NCBI GenBank assembly: GCA_905233585.1
Contig: CAJOFD010000017.1
Coordinates: 1 to 40,731, forward strand
Direction: 5' to 3'
From: an uncultured Bacteroidales bacterium
Lineage (GTDB): Bacteria > Bacteroidota > Bacteroidia > Bacteroidales > WCHB1-69
DNA: 40,731 nucleotides
The translations under genes and the position numbers were made by a program. Shown here one piece after another: positions 7,408 to 15,958 of the stretch; the stretch's first letter is position 1, and each line of letters opens with the position of its first letter. A model generated the notes under the pieces. The model searched no databases, had not been told where the DNA came from, and worked only from the letters and a program-made list of their open reading frames with translations.

Positions 7408-8274
7408 GTGAACACAACCGAATTATTAAAAAAAATCCGTAAAATTGAGATAAAAACGCGAAGTTTATCTCAACAAATATTTGCAGGTCAATATCATAGT
7501 GCGTTCAAAGGGAGGGGTATGGCTTTTAGCGAAGTACGGGCATACACCTATGGTGATGATGTGCGATTTATCGATTGGAATGTTACTGCCCGATTTAAAC
7601 AACCCTACGTAAAAGTATTTGAAGAAGAACGCGAACTTACCGTTATGTTGCTCATAGACATAAGTTCTTCCACCCTGTTTGGAACACAAAGCCAATTCAA
7701 ACAAGATTTAATTGCCGAATTGGCAGCGGTACTTTCTTTTTCCGCAATTACCAACAATGACAAAGTGGGTGTAATATTTTTTAGTGACAAAGTAGAAAAA
7801 TTTATCCCACCCCAAAAAGGGAAATCACATATTTTAATGATTATTAGCGAATTGTTAAATTTCAAACCTCAATCTAAAACAACAAACATAAGTTTGGCTT
7901 TGCAATATTTAACTAATGCGATCAAGAAAAAATGTACTACTTTTATCATTTCCGATTTCATCAATACCGATTTCAAACAAGCCTTGCGGATTGCAGGTAA
8001 CAAACATGACATTACCGCCTTGCAAGTCAGAGATAAAGGTGAGTATTTCTTACCCAATATCGGTTTTTTACAAATAAAAGATGCTGAAAGCGGAAACATT
8101 CACCTCATCAACACATCAGACAAACATTTGCAAAAAAATAGCCAAATGTGGTGGAACGACAACGAACACGCTTTAAATGATATTTTCAGACAAACAAATA
8201 CTGATATTATTCGTTTGTGTACAGACGAAGATTATGTGCCAAAACTAAAAGAATTTTTCAAAAAACGCTCTTAA
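7408..8274 (+). CDS. DUF58 vWA-like protein of the Bat cluster
   Basis: The product is a 288-residue cytoplasmic protein. The DUF58 signature is FKGRGMAFSEVRAYTYGDDV followed by RFIDWNVTAR (residues 34-62). A vWA-like fold follows with LLIDISSSTLFGT, where Asp-x-Ser-x-Ser could bind metal as a MIDAS. DUF58 proteins accompany MoxR and BatA-type membrane proteins, and the family is thought to work in envelope integrity or stress tolerance. Translation begins at GTG; no in-frame ATG precedes the conserved region. The next gene starts 1 nt after this stop, so the two are co-translated. Confidence 0.88.
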   Translation: MNTTELLKKIRKIEIKTRSLSQQIFAGQYHSAFKGRGMAFSEVRAYTYGDDVRFIDWNVTARFKQPYVKVFEEERELTVMLLIDISSSTLFGTQSQFKQDLIAELAAVLSFSAITNNDKVGVIFFSDKVEKFIPPQKGKSHILMIISELLNFKPQSKTTNISLALQYLTNAIKKKCTTFIISDFINTDFKQALRIAGNKHDITALQVRDKGEYFLPNIGFLQIKDAESGNIHLINTSDKHLQKNSQMWWNDNEHALNDIFRQTNTDIIRLCTDEDYVPKLKEFFKKRS

Positions 8275-8275
8275 T

Positions 8276-9202
8276 ATGAAAAAAATAATTGGAATTTTTA
8301 TTACTGTCTTTTTAATAAACGGTATCACCAAGGCACAAGTCTCTGCCCATTTAGACAGCAATGCCATGTTAATTGGCGACCAAATGAACTTAACTTTTAC
8401 TGTGGCAACCGACCAAAACTCAAAGGTATTGTTTCCTTTGATATGTGACACTTGCATAGATGGTTTGGAAATTATTGACAAACAGATTGATACAACTCAT
8501 AACAATGGGCAAATTGCATGGAAACAAATTCTTCATATCACCTCATTTAATGAGGGAGAACATACTATTGAACCGTTTGCTATCTACGACCAAGACTCCA
8601 ACCTATTGGGCAATACCAACACTTTATCTCTCACTATCAATACTCTATCTGTCGACACTGCCGCAGCAATCAAAGACATAAAAGCACCTTTGGCTGAACC
8701 TATTACATTAAAAGAAATTCTAACCATTATCATGTGGATTTTTATTGGGTTAATTATTATTGCACTTTTGGTATTTGCCATTTATAAATTATCCAAACAG
8801 AAAAGAAAACCTGAATCCTCAACGGCAAAACCCAAACCTACAGAACCTGCCCACATAATAGCCTTACGCGATTTGGAACAACTGCAACAAAAACGCTTAT
8901 GGCAAAATGGACATGTAAAAGAATATTATACTCAATTAAGCGAAATCTGTCGGACCTATATGTATAACAGGTGGGATATTTCAGCCATGGAAATGGTTAA
9001 CGATGAAATTGAAGTATCACTAAAAAATATCAGCATAGACAATCATATTATCAAAAATATAATCAACAATTTACAATCGTGTGATTTGGCAAAATTTGCA
9101 AAATACAATCCTCTCCCCGATGAAAATGCAGCTATATACAAAGATATAGTCAATTTTATTGAAACCACAAAAGAATTAGTATCTGCAACAAATAACAAAT
9201 AA
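8276..9202 (+). CDS. BatD/DUF4381-like membrane protein
   Basis: The 308-residue protein has a signal peptide ending near TKAQ (about residue 21). A periplasmic beta-rich domain (SAHLDSNAMLIGDQMNLTFT) resembles the start of BatD. One membrane span follows at about 149-171 (IIMWIFIGLIIIALLVFAIY), then a cytoplasmic helical domain with ALRDLEQLQQKRLWQNGHVK and YYTQLSEICRTYM, the DUF4381 pattern. It lies between DUF58 and batA with tight spacing, so it is probably a partner in the same complex. It is much shorter than full BatD. Confidence 0.75.
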   Translation: MKKIIGIFITVFLINGITKAQVSAHLDSNAMLIGDQMNLTFTVATDQNSKVLFPLICDTCIDGLEIIDKQIDTTHNNGQIAWKQILHITSFNEGEHTIEPFAIYDQDSNLLGNTNTLSLTINTLSVDTAAAIKDIKAPLAEPITLKEILTIIMWIFIGLIIIALLVFAIYKLSKQKRKPESSTAKPKPTEPAHIIALRDLEQLQQKRLWQNGHVKEYYTQLSEICRTYMYNRWDISAMEMVNDEIEVSLKNISIDNHIIKNIINNLQSCDLAKFAKYNPLPDENAAIYKDIVNFIETTKELVSATNNK

Positions 9203-9209
9203 AAAAAAA

Positions 9210-10202
9210 ATGCACATTATCAATTATATACAAAATTTAGAGTTTGTCCATCCAAATTTATTTTGGCTATTTTCCATTATACCCATACTGATTGTATGGT
9301 ATATTTGGAAAAGGAAAAAAGATAATGCTTCTTTTGTCGTTTCTACTGCCATTCCATTTACCAGTCAGAAACAAACCACATGGTGGTTTCACATTCCTTT
9401 TGTCTGTCGTATATTGGCAATATGTTTGATGATTATAGCCTTGGCTCGCCCTCAAAGTGCTTTGTCTCACAAAGAAATTGACATTGAAGGCATTGATATT
9501 GTGATGGCTTTAGATGTTTCAGGCAGTATGATGGCTATGGATTTCCGTCCCAACAGACTGGAGGCTTGCAAACAAGTTATCAAATCTTTTATTGAAAACC
9601 GACCAACAGACCGCATCGGCTTGGTATTGTATAGTGGAGAAGCCTATACAAAATGCCCCTTAACAACTGACCACAACACTTTATTAAATGCATTGGCAAC
9701 CAGTGCAAACGGACAAATAGAAGACGGAACGGCTATTGGAGACGGGTTGGGAACGGCTATCAATCGATTGAGAGAAAGCACCGCAAAAAGCAAGGTGATT
9801 ATTCTGTTATCCGATGGGGTGAACAATAGCGGGTACATAGACCCTCTTTCGGCTGCTGATTTGGCCAAGGAATTTGGAATGCGTGTTTATACTATCGGCT
9901 GTGGAAGTATTGGAGAAGCTCCTTATGCTTCTCCTTACGGAACTTTCTATGCAAAAACCGAAATTGATGAACAATTGCTTGCCAATATCGCCCAAACAAC
10001 CAATGGTAAATATTTTAGAGCACAAAACAAAGAAAAACTAAAACAAGTGTACGATGAAATTGACAAAATGGAAAAAAGTCGGATTTCCGAAACACAATTT
10101 ATCAATAAAACCGATGAGTTTTTCCCATTCTTGTTCATAGCCATGGGTTTGTTCCTATTGGAATTCATTTTGGGACAAACTATTCTCAAAATAAGACCAT
10201 AA
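9210..10202 (+). CDS. batA: BatA-like vWA membrane protein
   Basis: The 330-residue inner-membrane protein has an N-terminal BatA region with a span (FWLFSIIPILIVWYIW), a second span near residues 65-80, and a large vWA domain. The MIDAS motif is ALDVSGSMMAMDF near residue 100 and a second metal-site Thr is in the KCPLTTDHNT loop. A C-terminal span (FFPFLFIAMGLFLLEFIL) anchors the other end. It closes the cluster. The batB, batC, batD and batE genes that often follow are absent, and the next element is a structured RNA. The name rests on domain order and neighbours. Confidence 0.85.
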   Translation: MHIINYIQNLEFVHPNLFWLFSIIPILIVWYIWKRKKDNASFVVSTAIPFTSQKQTTWWFHIPFVCRILAICLMIIALARPQSALSHKEIDIEGIDIVMALDVSGSMMAMDFRPNRLEACKQVIKSFIENRPTDRIGLVLYSGEAYTKCPLTTDHNTLLNALATSANGQIEDGTAIGDGLGTAINRLRESTAKSKVIILLSDGVNNSGYIDPLSAADLAKEFGMRVYTIGCGSIGEAPYASPYGTFYAKTEIDEQLLANIAQTTNGKYFRAQNKEKLKQVYDEIDKMEKSRISETQFINKTDEFFPFLFIAMGLFLLEFILGQTILKIRP

Positions 10203-10396
10203 AAAATCCATACAATAATAGAAATAAGGATTTTATATATTCAAGTTGGAATGTTATAAAATTTCAGGAAAAAGTTGTATTTTTGCATCGCAACTTTCCC
10301 ATGCGAAATTTGCCTATAATTAAATGGAATATTAACGAAAATCAGGTAATAAAAAAGAAAGAGAAAACAAATTTAGTTTGTTCATTATAAAATAGG

Positions 10397-10582
10397 AAAA
10401 AGCGAAGTCGCTTAACACTGGATTTCTTGAAACTTCGACACTTTCAAGTATGATATTCCCGGAGTAAAGCAGCGACGCTCCCGCCAAACAGGCGTGGGCT
10501 TTGTTCGTTGTAGTTGGGAATATCAGGTAAGTCGAAGACCTCAAGAAATCTGATGAAAGCGAAAAAGTGCCACGCTTTTTTT
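10397..10582 (+). ncRNA. 6S-like RNA (long rod with central bubble)
   Basis: About 186 nt between batA and a lipoprotein gene fold into one long hairpin. Pairs from outside in: AAAAAGCG 10397-10404 with CGCTTTTT 10573-10580; TCGCTT 10408-10413 with AAGCGA 10557-10562; GATTTCTTGA 10421-10430 with TCAAGAAATC 10541-10550; CTTCGAC 10433-10439 with GTCGAAG 10531-10537. An asymmetric bubble follows (10440-10451 against 10525-10530). Then come GATATTCCC 10452-10460 with GGGAATATC 10516-10524, CAGCGA 10470-10475 with TCGTTG 10505-10510, and a GC-rich apical hairpin. The 3' side ends in a T-run. Length, rod shape and bubble match 6S RNA, which mimics an open promoter to sequester RNA polymerase. A 6S-Flavo-type family is a good candidate. 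This is structure-based, not a database match. Confidence 0.6.
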
Positions 10583-10652
10583 ATGTACAAATTTTTCCAA
10601 ATGCCGGCACGAATAATACAATGTAAAATATAAATTAAAATATTAAATAATA

Positions 10653-11345
10653 ATGAAAAAGTTATTTTTCTATGCTATCCTTGCCGCAACGGCAACGATG
10701 GTGCTTGCTTCTTGCAAGAAAGAGCCTATTGAACCGGTAAATCAAAATCCAAGCGACCAGCAAGGAAACGTGGTAATTACTCCGGACGACCCAAACTATG
10801 TCGGTGGAATGCCTGAACCTGAAACTATCTGCACCACCAACGAAAACGGCGATACCACTGCTATGCAGTTGTTATACAATTCGTATGTTGATGTTGACGG
10901 TGAGACGGTTTCTTATCAGCTCAAGCTATACTGGAATGCTGTTGATACATCTTTCGACACTCTGAAATTGCATCCTATTGTTGGAGGTTATGTATATAGC
11001 GAATGCAGTCGGCGTCAGGAGGGCAATTTTACGGTAATTGATTCGGTTTTATCTCTTCAGTTAAAACTACTCAGTGCAGGTATTTGTATTGATTGCAAAT
11101 GTCATTATGAAGTTGCAATCTACAACGATGAAAATAAACGGATTGTTTTACCTTATAATCGTCCAACTACGGATTATATTGTTGATCCAGATCTCCTGAG
11201 TTATAGTCATGTACCGCTTGAGTATGTGGGAGATAGTAAATATCTACTTCTGACGACATACACTCATGGGATGAAATTTTATATTTCGAATCGTGAATAT
11301 ATGTTTCCTGTGACGTTTTCATTCCGTGAAGTAGGTTATCTGTAG
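10653..11345 (+). CDS. Unknown lipoprotein
   Basis: The 230-residue protein has a classic lipoprotein leader with lipobox LASC (Cys21), then a low-complexity Pro/Asn/Asp linker (about 22-60), then a beta-rich domain that contains several cysteines (SECSRRQE, GICIDCKCHYEV). I do not recognise the domain. The gene stands alone between the 6S-like RNA and a terminator, and no TAnnTTTG box is obvious in the 70 nt upstream, so it may be transcribed by read-through or by an unseen promoter. It is probably exposed at the outer membrane, as most Bacteroidetes lipoproteins are. Confidence 0.75.
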   Translation: MKKLFFYAILAATATMVLASCKKEPIEPVNQNPSDQQGNVVITPDDPNYVGGMPEPETICTTNENGDTTAMQLLYNSYVDVDGETVSYQLKLYWNAVDTSFDTLKLHPIVGGYVYSECSRRQEGNFTVIDSVLSLQLKLLSAGICIDCKCHYEVAIYNDENKRIVLPYNRPTTDYIVDPDLLSYSHVPLEYVGDSKYLLLTTYTHGMKFYISNREYMFPVTFSFREVGYL

Positions 11346-11385
11346 TATCTTTCAAAACGCAGCTTTTATTTAATAATGCTAAAGT

Positions 11386-11413
11386 AAAGCCACCAAATTT
11401 GGTGGCTTTTTTT
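11386..11413 (+). terminator. Terminator of the lipoprotein gene
   Basis: The perfect palindrome GCCACCAAATTTGGTGGC with flanking AAA/TTT is followed by a T-run, 40 nt after the stop. Confidence 0.85.
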
Positions 11414-11513
11414 ACTTCAAAACAAAAAATATTCGGAATTATTTTCAATATATTTTTGTATATCCTACTGAATGCATATTTTTTGTAGAATATCTTACCG
11501 AATAAAGAAATAT

Positions 11514-11550
11514 GAACAAAAAAAAATAGCACAAAATATTGTGCTATTTT
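11514..11550 (-). terminator. Terminator of the secG operon
   Basis: Arms AAAATAGCAC (11523-11532) and GTGCTATTTT (11541-11550), followed on the minus strand by a long T-run. It lies about 20 nt beyond the secG stop. Confidence 0.8.
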
Positions 11551-11569
11551 ATAATTAACATAAAATTTC

Positions 11570-11944
11570 TTACTCATCTACATTTGACAAAGGTTCACTT
11601 TCAACAGGTTCAGCTGTTGTAACAGGTGCTGCGGCAGGAATAATAGGTGCTGCTGGCACTTCAGAAACAGCCTGAGTTGCTTTACTGCCAACTTCTTGTG
11701 TTGCAGATTTTCTATTTATAGAACCAGAAATAATACTTGAAGCAAAACTCAACACAACAATAATAATTGCTAATGTCCATGTTGCTTTTTCCATAAAATC
11801 GGTTGTCTTTCTTACACCCATAATTTGATTTGATGCGGAAAATGTTGAAGTAACTCCACCACCTTTTGCATTTTGAGCCAAAACAACTATGCCTAATAAA
11901 ATTGCGGCAATAATAATTAAAATAATAATAATTGTATATAACAT
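11570..11944 (-). CDS. secG: Protein translocase subunit SecG
   Basis: SecG is the small SecYEG partner that helps export through the inner membrane. Two membrane spans flank the conserved cytoplasmic loop: residues 2-22, then VVLAQNAKGGGVTSTFSAS with the family's Gly-rich block, and 55-75. NQIMGVRKTTDFMEKATW is also typical. The 124-residue protein carries a C-terminal Ala/Pro/Val tail of about 45 residues, common in Bacteroidetes SecG. It is the last gene of sigma54 activator-lptE-TPR-secG. Confidence 0.92.
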   Translation of the reverse strand: MLYTIIIILIIIAAILLGIVVLAQNAKGGGVTSTFSASNQIMGVRKTTDFMEKATWTLAIIIVVLSFASSIISGSINRKSATQEVGSKATQAVSEVPAAPIIPAAAPVTTAEPVESEPLSNVDE

Positions 11945-11950
11945 ATCTTT

Positions 11951-12754
11951 TTATTTATTTTTGTCTTTCAATGTTTTTAATTCTTGTATTCGGTCTGCAA
12001 AGATAGCATTTTTTTCCGGATATTTTGCTACTAATGCCTCATAAATTTTCAAGGCTTTATCAAAAAGGTTTTGCGAAACGTATAGTTCTGCTAATGTTTC
12101 ACTTACAATATTAGTTCTTTCCATCAGACTGCTTTTGGCAAGGTCTTTTAAGGAAAAATCATCGTCTAAATCCTCAGAAAAATAGGATCGTTTTGAAGGC
12201 ATTGTATTAAATTTTTCTATCAATTCATCAACAGATGTTGTTGATGTAGAAGAAAATTCAGCCACCTCCTCTACTTCCGTTTGAGTTTCATCAATCGTAT
12301 TGTGGGCAATTTGCCCTGAACTTGCTGCCGCTGAGTTGTCTTGAGCCAATTCCGCAAGTCTGCGTTGCAAAATTGCCATGGGAGAATCATCTTCTGTTGT
12401 TATTTGAGTAGTAGTTTGGACTTTAACTGCAAAGGGTTCTTCAACAACTTGTTTTTCATCACATTCTTCCGTTGTTGCAGCCATAATTTTTTCTTGTACA
12501 AATTCCTCTTGAACAGGCAACTTCTTTTTAGGTTCAACTATATGATTTTCTTTTTCAACCAACAAATCATACAAACGTTTTCGTGATGGCATCAATAAGG
12601 CCAAATGAAATATGTTTTTCTTATTATTTACCTTACAATCAATATAATGGAATAACATACAATAAGGAAAATCTTTTATTTCATTTTCCAAATCAAAATG
12701 TTGAGTTGCCTGAGGATCTATTAAAAAATTTTCTATCTGTTTAATACTTATCAT
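11951..12754 (-). CDS. TPR-containing protein of the lptE-secG cluster
   Basis: The 267-residue protein has a conserved N-terminal segment (DFPYCMLFHYIDCKV and FHLALLMPSRKRLYDLL), an acidic Glu/Thr/Ser-rich linker from about residue 70 to 190, and a single TPR-like helix pair near the C-terminus (ETLAELYVSQNLFDKALKIY). There is no signal peptide, so it is probably cytoplasmic. This gene is usually found between lptE and secG in Bacteroidetes, but its function is not known to me. Its start follows the lptE stop by 1 nt. Confidence 0.75.
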   Translation of the reverse strand: MISIKQIENFLIDPQATQHFDLENEIKDFPYCMLFHYIDCKVNNKKNIFHLALLMPSRKRLYDLLVEKENHIVEPKKKLPVQEEFVQEKIMAATTEECDEKQVVEEPFAVKVQTTTQITTEDDSPMAILQRRLAELAQDNSAAASSGQIAHNTIDETQTEVEEVAEFSSTSTTSVDELIEKFNTMPSKRSYFSEDLDDDFSLKDLAKSSLMERTNIVSETLAELYVSQNLFDKALKIYEALVAKYPEKNAIFADRIQELKTLKDKNK

Positions 12755-12755
12755 C

Positions 12756-13253
12756 TTACCAATCTCCTACTGTCGCCGCAAAAATATCATCAACCAGGGC
12801 TTCACACAATTCTACAACCAATTGGTCTTCTACGGCAGAAAGATTCAAGCCACTATCAAAATCAACATATCGAGAAAAAGTTTTTTCGGTAGATTTTTCT
12901 TCATCAAACCGATTCTCATAAGATACTCTGACTGTAATAGTCAGTCTATTCATTGTTGCCATATCCGTACCAACGGCGGCAGATGTTACACTATAATTTG
13001 TAATTTCCCCATCAAAAGACAAATCGCCCCGCGAATTGACAATCGCTAATTTTGTGGAACTTTGAAACTTATCTTTCAATTGTGTAGTCAATTCATTGGC
13101 TAACTTCAAATTTACCAATGCTGCATTATTTTGAAATTGCTTAATAACCACAGTTTTGGCTTCGGCAGGTATATTCACTCCAACTGTAGAATACTTAATT
13201 GTGCAACTTGTCAAACACAATAGGCAACAAATAATAACAAAACAATTTCTCAT
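12756..13253 (-). CDS. lptE: LPS-assembly lipoprotein LptE
   Basis: LptE plugs the LptD barrel and helps deliver LPS to the outer leaflet. The leader ends at lipobox LTSC (Cys17) and continues TIKYSTVGVNIP, the opening strand seen in Bacteroidetes LptE. The 165-residue length and the alternating strand pattern (LSFDGEITNYSVT, NRLTITVRVSYEN) fit. The start is 3 nt after the sigma54 activator stop. Residue identity to enterobacterial LptE is low, so the call rests on the lipobox, strand pattern and conserved neighbourhood. Confidence 0.8.
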   Translation of the reverse strand: MRNCFVIICCLLCLTSCTIKYSTVGVNIPAEAKTVVIKQFQNNAALVNLKLANELTTQLKDKFQSSTKLAIVNSRGDLSFDGEITNYSVTSAAVGTDMATMNRLTITVRVSYENRFDEEKSTEKTFSRYVDFDSGLNLSAVEDQLVVELCEALVDDIFAATVGDW

Positions 13254-13256
13254 GCC

Positions 13257-14513
13257 TTATTTTTTATCCAGACCAAATTCTTTTAATTTACGATACAAGG
13301 TTCTTTCTGAAATACCTAAATCCAAAGCGGTTTGTTTTCTTCGCCCTTTATTTTTTACCAAAGCCTTCTCTATCAATTCTTTTTCTTTAACCAAAAGTGA
13401 AAGATTGTCTTTGGGTGTAACAGATTCAAAATCCTGACTATCAACATAATCTGTGATTTCTATATCAGAATGTTCTTCTGTTTGAGGAGTAGTGTACACT
13501 ATGTTGGAATTTGAATGTATATCATCTATCAAGAAAGATTTTGGCTCTGTAACATTTATATTCCGTTCATATGTAGATAATTTTGCCATTTGAGATTTCA
13601 AATCACTAATATCCTTCTGCATCTCCGCCAAGAACTTGAATATCAACTCTCGTTCAAATCCCATATCGGCAGTATTGTTTTGAGGAGCAATTGAGCCTCC
13701 ACCTCTATACAATTGAATGGCCGCTTGTGAAGGTTGGGGCAAATATTTATGAAGCACGTCTATAGTAATGGTTCTATCTTGCTCAATAATAGACATTTGC
13801 TCTACAATATTTTTCAATTGACGAACATTGCCAGGAAATGTATAATGCAAAAGCATTTGCTCTGCCTCTGCATTCAACACAACCGAAGGCATTCTATATT
13901 TATCAGAAAAATCCAAAGAAAATTTCTTGAACAACAATAGAATATCCTCTTGTCTATCTCTCAATGGTGGGATATTGATGGGTACGGTATTCAATCTATA
14001 ATACAAGTCTTCACGAAACCGCCCCATTGATATGGCTTCCAAAAGTTTTACATTAGTTGCTGCTACCACTCTAACGTTTGTCTTTTGAACCTTTGAAGAC
14101 CCCACGCGTATAAATTCTCCACTTTCTAACACTCGCAACAATCTCGCTTGTGTAGCCAAAGGCAATTCAGCCACTTCGTCTAAAAATATAGTGCCCTTGT
14201 CGGCTTGTTCAAAATATCCTTTTCGGCTGTCAATGGCACCAGTAAAAGCCCCTTTTTCATGTCCGAACAATTCAGAATCAATAGTTCCTTCTGGAATAGC
14301 ACCACAATTGACGGCTATATATGTTTCATGCTTTCTTGCACTATATTGATGAATGATTTTAGGAAAATTTTCTTTTCCCACTCCACTTTCACCTGTTATC
14401 AAAACGGACAAATCGGTTGTTGCCACCTGCAAGGCCACCTCTATCGCCCGATTGATACCTTGAGAATTTCCAATAATGCCAAATCGTTGTTTAACCGACT
14501 GAATATCTTCCAT
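13257..14513 (-). CDS. Sigma54-dependent transcriptional activator without receiver domain
   Basis: This AAA+ enhancer-binding protein remodels RpoN-polymerase at -24/-12 promoters. Walker A is GESGVGKE (41-48), the sigma54-contact loop GAFTGA is intact (88-93), and Walker B is TIFLDE (108-113). A linker of about 130 residues follows, then a Fis-type helix-turn-helix at the C-terminus (KQTALDLGISERTLYRKLKE). The protein lacks an N-terminal sensor or receiver domain, so activity is probably set by its level or by a partner. It is the first gene of the lptE-TPR-secG operon and has its own promoter box at 14575-14582. Confidence 0.92.
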   Translation of the reverse strand: MEDIQSVKQRFGIIGNSQGINRAIEVALQVATTDLSVLITGESGVGKENFPKIIHQYSARKHETYIAVNCGAIPEGTIDSELFGHEKGAFTGAIDSRKGYFEQADKGTIFLDEVAELPLATQARLLRVLESGEFIRVGSSKVQKTNVRVVAATNVKLLEAISMGRFREDLYYRLNTVPINIPPLRDRQEDILLLFKKFSLDFSDKYRMPSVVLNAEAEQMLLHYTFPGNVRQLKNIVEQMSIIEQDRTITIDVLHKYLPQPSQAAIQLYRGGGSIAPQNNTADMGFERELIFKFLAEMQKDISDLKSQMAKLSTYERNINVTEPKSFLIDDIHSNSNIVYTTPQTEEHSDIEITDYVDSQDFESVTPKDNLSLLVKEKELIEKALVKNKGRRKQTALDLGISERTLYRKLKEFGLDKK

Positions 14514-14574
14514 ATTCTATATTTGTACAACAAACAAAGCGATTGTTGTATATACTACTATTTTCTACCTTTTG

Positions 14575-14582
14575 CAAAGATA
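14575..14582 (-). promoter_or_regulatory. -7 box for the activator-lptE-secG operon
   Basis: CAAAGATA on plus (TATCTTTG on minus), 61 nt upstream of the ATG at 14513, beyond the hpf terminator. Confidence 0.6.
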
Positions 14583-14626
14583 GCATATTTTACAATACCA
14601 ACAATTCTTTTTCCTAAAAAATGCAA

Positions 14627-14659
14627 ATAAAAGAGTACCCCCAAGGGATACTCTTTTAA
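14627..14659 (-). terminator. Terminator of xer-hpf
   Basis: Stem TAAAAGAGTA-CCC against GGG-A-TACTCTTTTA with one bulge. On the minus strand it follows the hpf stop by about 20 nt and is followed by a T-rich stretch. Confidence 0.75.
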
Positions 14660-14676
14660 GACTTGACAAGTTGAAC

Positions 14677-14967
14677 TTATCTTTTATCCTTAAGTTTTTC
14701 CAACTGTTTTTTCAAGGCATCAACAGCCATATCGGTTGCTTCTTCGAATGTCTTGCATTGTTTTGAAGCCAACAAATCGTTTCCTTTAACCTTCAAACGG
14801 ATTTCCGTTATCTTATTTTCAGGTTTATCGGTATTGTCCAATTTTAAGGTAACATCACCACCGATAATATCATCGTGAAAATCTCCAATTTTTTGCAATT
14901 TTTTAGAAATAAATTGCTCTAAAGCCTGATCGGCTTTGAAATGTACTGATTTAATATTTACTTGCAT
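14677..14967 (-). CDS. hpf: Ribosome hibernation promoting factor (short form)
   Basis: HPF binds the 30S subunit at the tRNA sites and helps store ribosomes as dimers when growth slows. The 96-residue protein has the beta-alpha-beta-beta-beta-alpha order of the family: VNIKSVHFKADQALEQFISK, then DVTLKLDN, EIRLKVKGNDLLASKQCKTF and EEATDMAVDALKKQLEKLK. It lacks the C-terminal dimerisation domain of long HPF. It lies 8 nt downstream of the Xer recombinase gene and shares its promoter. Confidence 0.9.
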   Translation of the reverse strand: MQVNIKSVHFKADQALEQFISKKLQKIGDFHDDIIGGDVTLKLDNTDKPENKITEIRLKVKGNDLLASKQCKTFEEATDMAVDALKKQLEKLKDKR

Positions 14968-14975
14968 AACTTTAT

Positions 14976-15893
14976 TTATTTTATTGCTCTTGGATGAGCA
15001 TGTTTATATTCTTCTTTTAAATGTTCTATAGTTGTATGCGTATATACTTGTGTTGCCGCCAACGAAGCATGCCCCAACAAAGTTTTTATCGCATTAATAT
15101 CTGCTCCATTGTTCAGCAAATGCGTAGCAAAAGTATGTCTAATCACATGTGGACTACATTTTTTCACAACAGAAATTTTACCCATATATTCATTCACCAT
15201 TCTATAAACCAATTTACGATATATGGGTTGCCCTTGGGAAGTTAAAAACAAATAATCATTTGCTGTTATGTTTGCAAAACATTGATTCCGCATTTCTATA
15301 TAATCTTCTAATATAGGGATAAAAACATCTGTTAACGGTATTAAACGTTCTTTGTTGCCCTTACCCAATACTTTTACCACTTTTTCAGAAATAGAAACAT
15401 CCTTATTTTTCAAATTGGTCAGTTCCGACACCCGCATTCCTGTCGCATAAAGCAACTCTAAAATAGTTCTATCTCTTACCCCTTCATAGGTATTTTCAAA
15501 ATCTTCATCTAAAACCGAATCCATATCTTTTTCGGAGAAGAAAGACGGCAAGGGCACCACTTGTTTGGGTTTTATTATTGATTTAAAAGGATTTGCCTCC
15601 ACCAAATTTTCTAGTTGCAAAAAATGATAAAATGTACTTAACGATGCAAGTTTCCTATTCACCGTACGTGCCAAAATATGCTTATCCATCATATCCACCA
15701 TCCACAATCGAATATATTGGGTCTTTACAGACTTCATCAAGTCTATTTGTTGAAGCAAAGACAAAGTATCAGTAAATGTTGGGTTCATAAAACATACAAA
15801 ATCCATGACATCAACACAATACGCTTCTATTGTATTTTGAGAATATCGTTTCTCATACTTTAAATACCCCTTAAATCGGTCTAATAATTCCAT
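14976..15893 (-). CDS. Tyrosine recombinase XerC/XerD family
   Basis: Xer recombinases resolve chromosome dimers at dif. The N-terminal SAM-like core-binding domain (1-110) is followed by the catalytic domain. The full set is present: Arg154 in ATGMRVSEL, Lys178 in GKGNK, His249 and Arg252 in HVIRHTFATHLL, His275 in LLGHAS, and nucleophile Tyr284 in TQVYTH. I moved the start from 15932 to the ATG at 15893 because a promoter box (15921-15928) lies within the extension; this gives 305 residues, a normal Xer length. Placement with rpsU and hpf points to the housekeeping enzyme, not to an integrase of an element. XerC versus XerD is undecided. Confidence 0.88.
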   Translation of the reverse strand: MELLDRFKGYLKYEKRYSQNTIEAYCVDVMDFVCFMNPTFTDTLSLLQQIDLMKSVKTQYIRLWMVDMMDKHILARTVNRKLASLSTFYHFLQLENLVEANPFKSIIKPKQVVPLPSFFSEKDMDSVLDEDFENTYEGVRDRTILELLYATGMRVSELTNLKNKDVSISEKVVKVLGKGNKERLIPLTDVFIPILEDYIEMRNQCFANITANDYLFLTSQGQPIYRKLVYRMVNEYMGKISVVKKCSPHVIRHTFATHLLNNGADINAIKTLLGHASLAATQVYTHTTIEHLKEEYKHAHPRAIK

Positions 15894-15920
15894 AAAAAAA
15901 GTGTTACCTTTTTCAATTTT

Positions 15921-15928
15921 CAAAGATA
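15921..15928 (-). promoter_or_regulatory. -7 box deciding the Xer start
   Basis: CAAAGATA on plus, 28 nt upstream of the ATG at 15893. It separates xer-hpf from rpsU. Confidence 0.6.
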
Positions 15929-15958
15929 ACACTTTTTTTTGAATAAAGAAAAAAAATT

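Noticed and set aside
10278..10285. TATTTTTG box as promoter of the 6S-like RNA
   Set aside because: It matches TAnnTTTG but is about 110 nt upstream of the rod and I see no suitable -33 element at the usual distance; left unassigned.
11167..11577. 136-residue minus-strand ORF
   Set aside because: It runs through two terminators and overlaps the lipoprotein gene; composition is that of antisense AT-rich DNA, with no recognisable motif.
14976..15893. Integrase of a mobile element
   Set aside because: The tyrosine recombinase lies in a housekeeping block with rpsU and hpf and has a normal Xer length; no attachment sites or phage genes are nearby.
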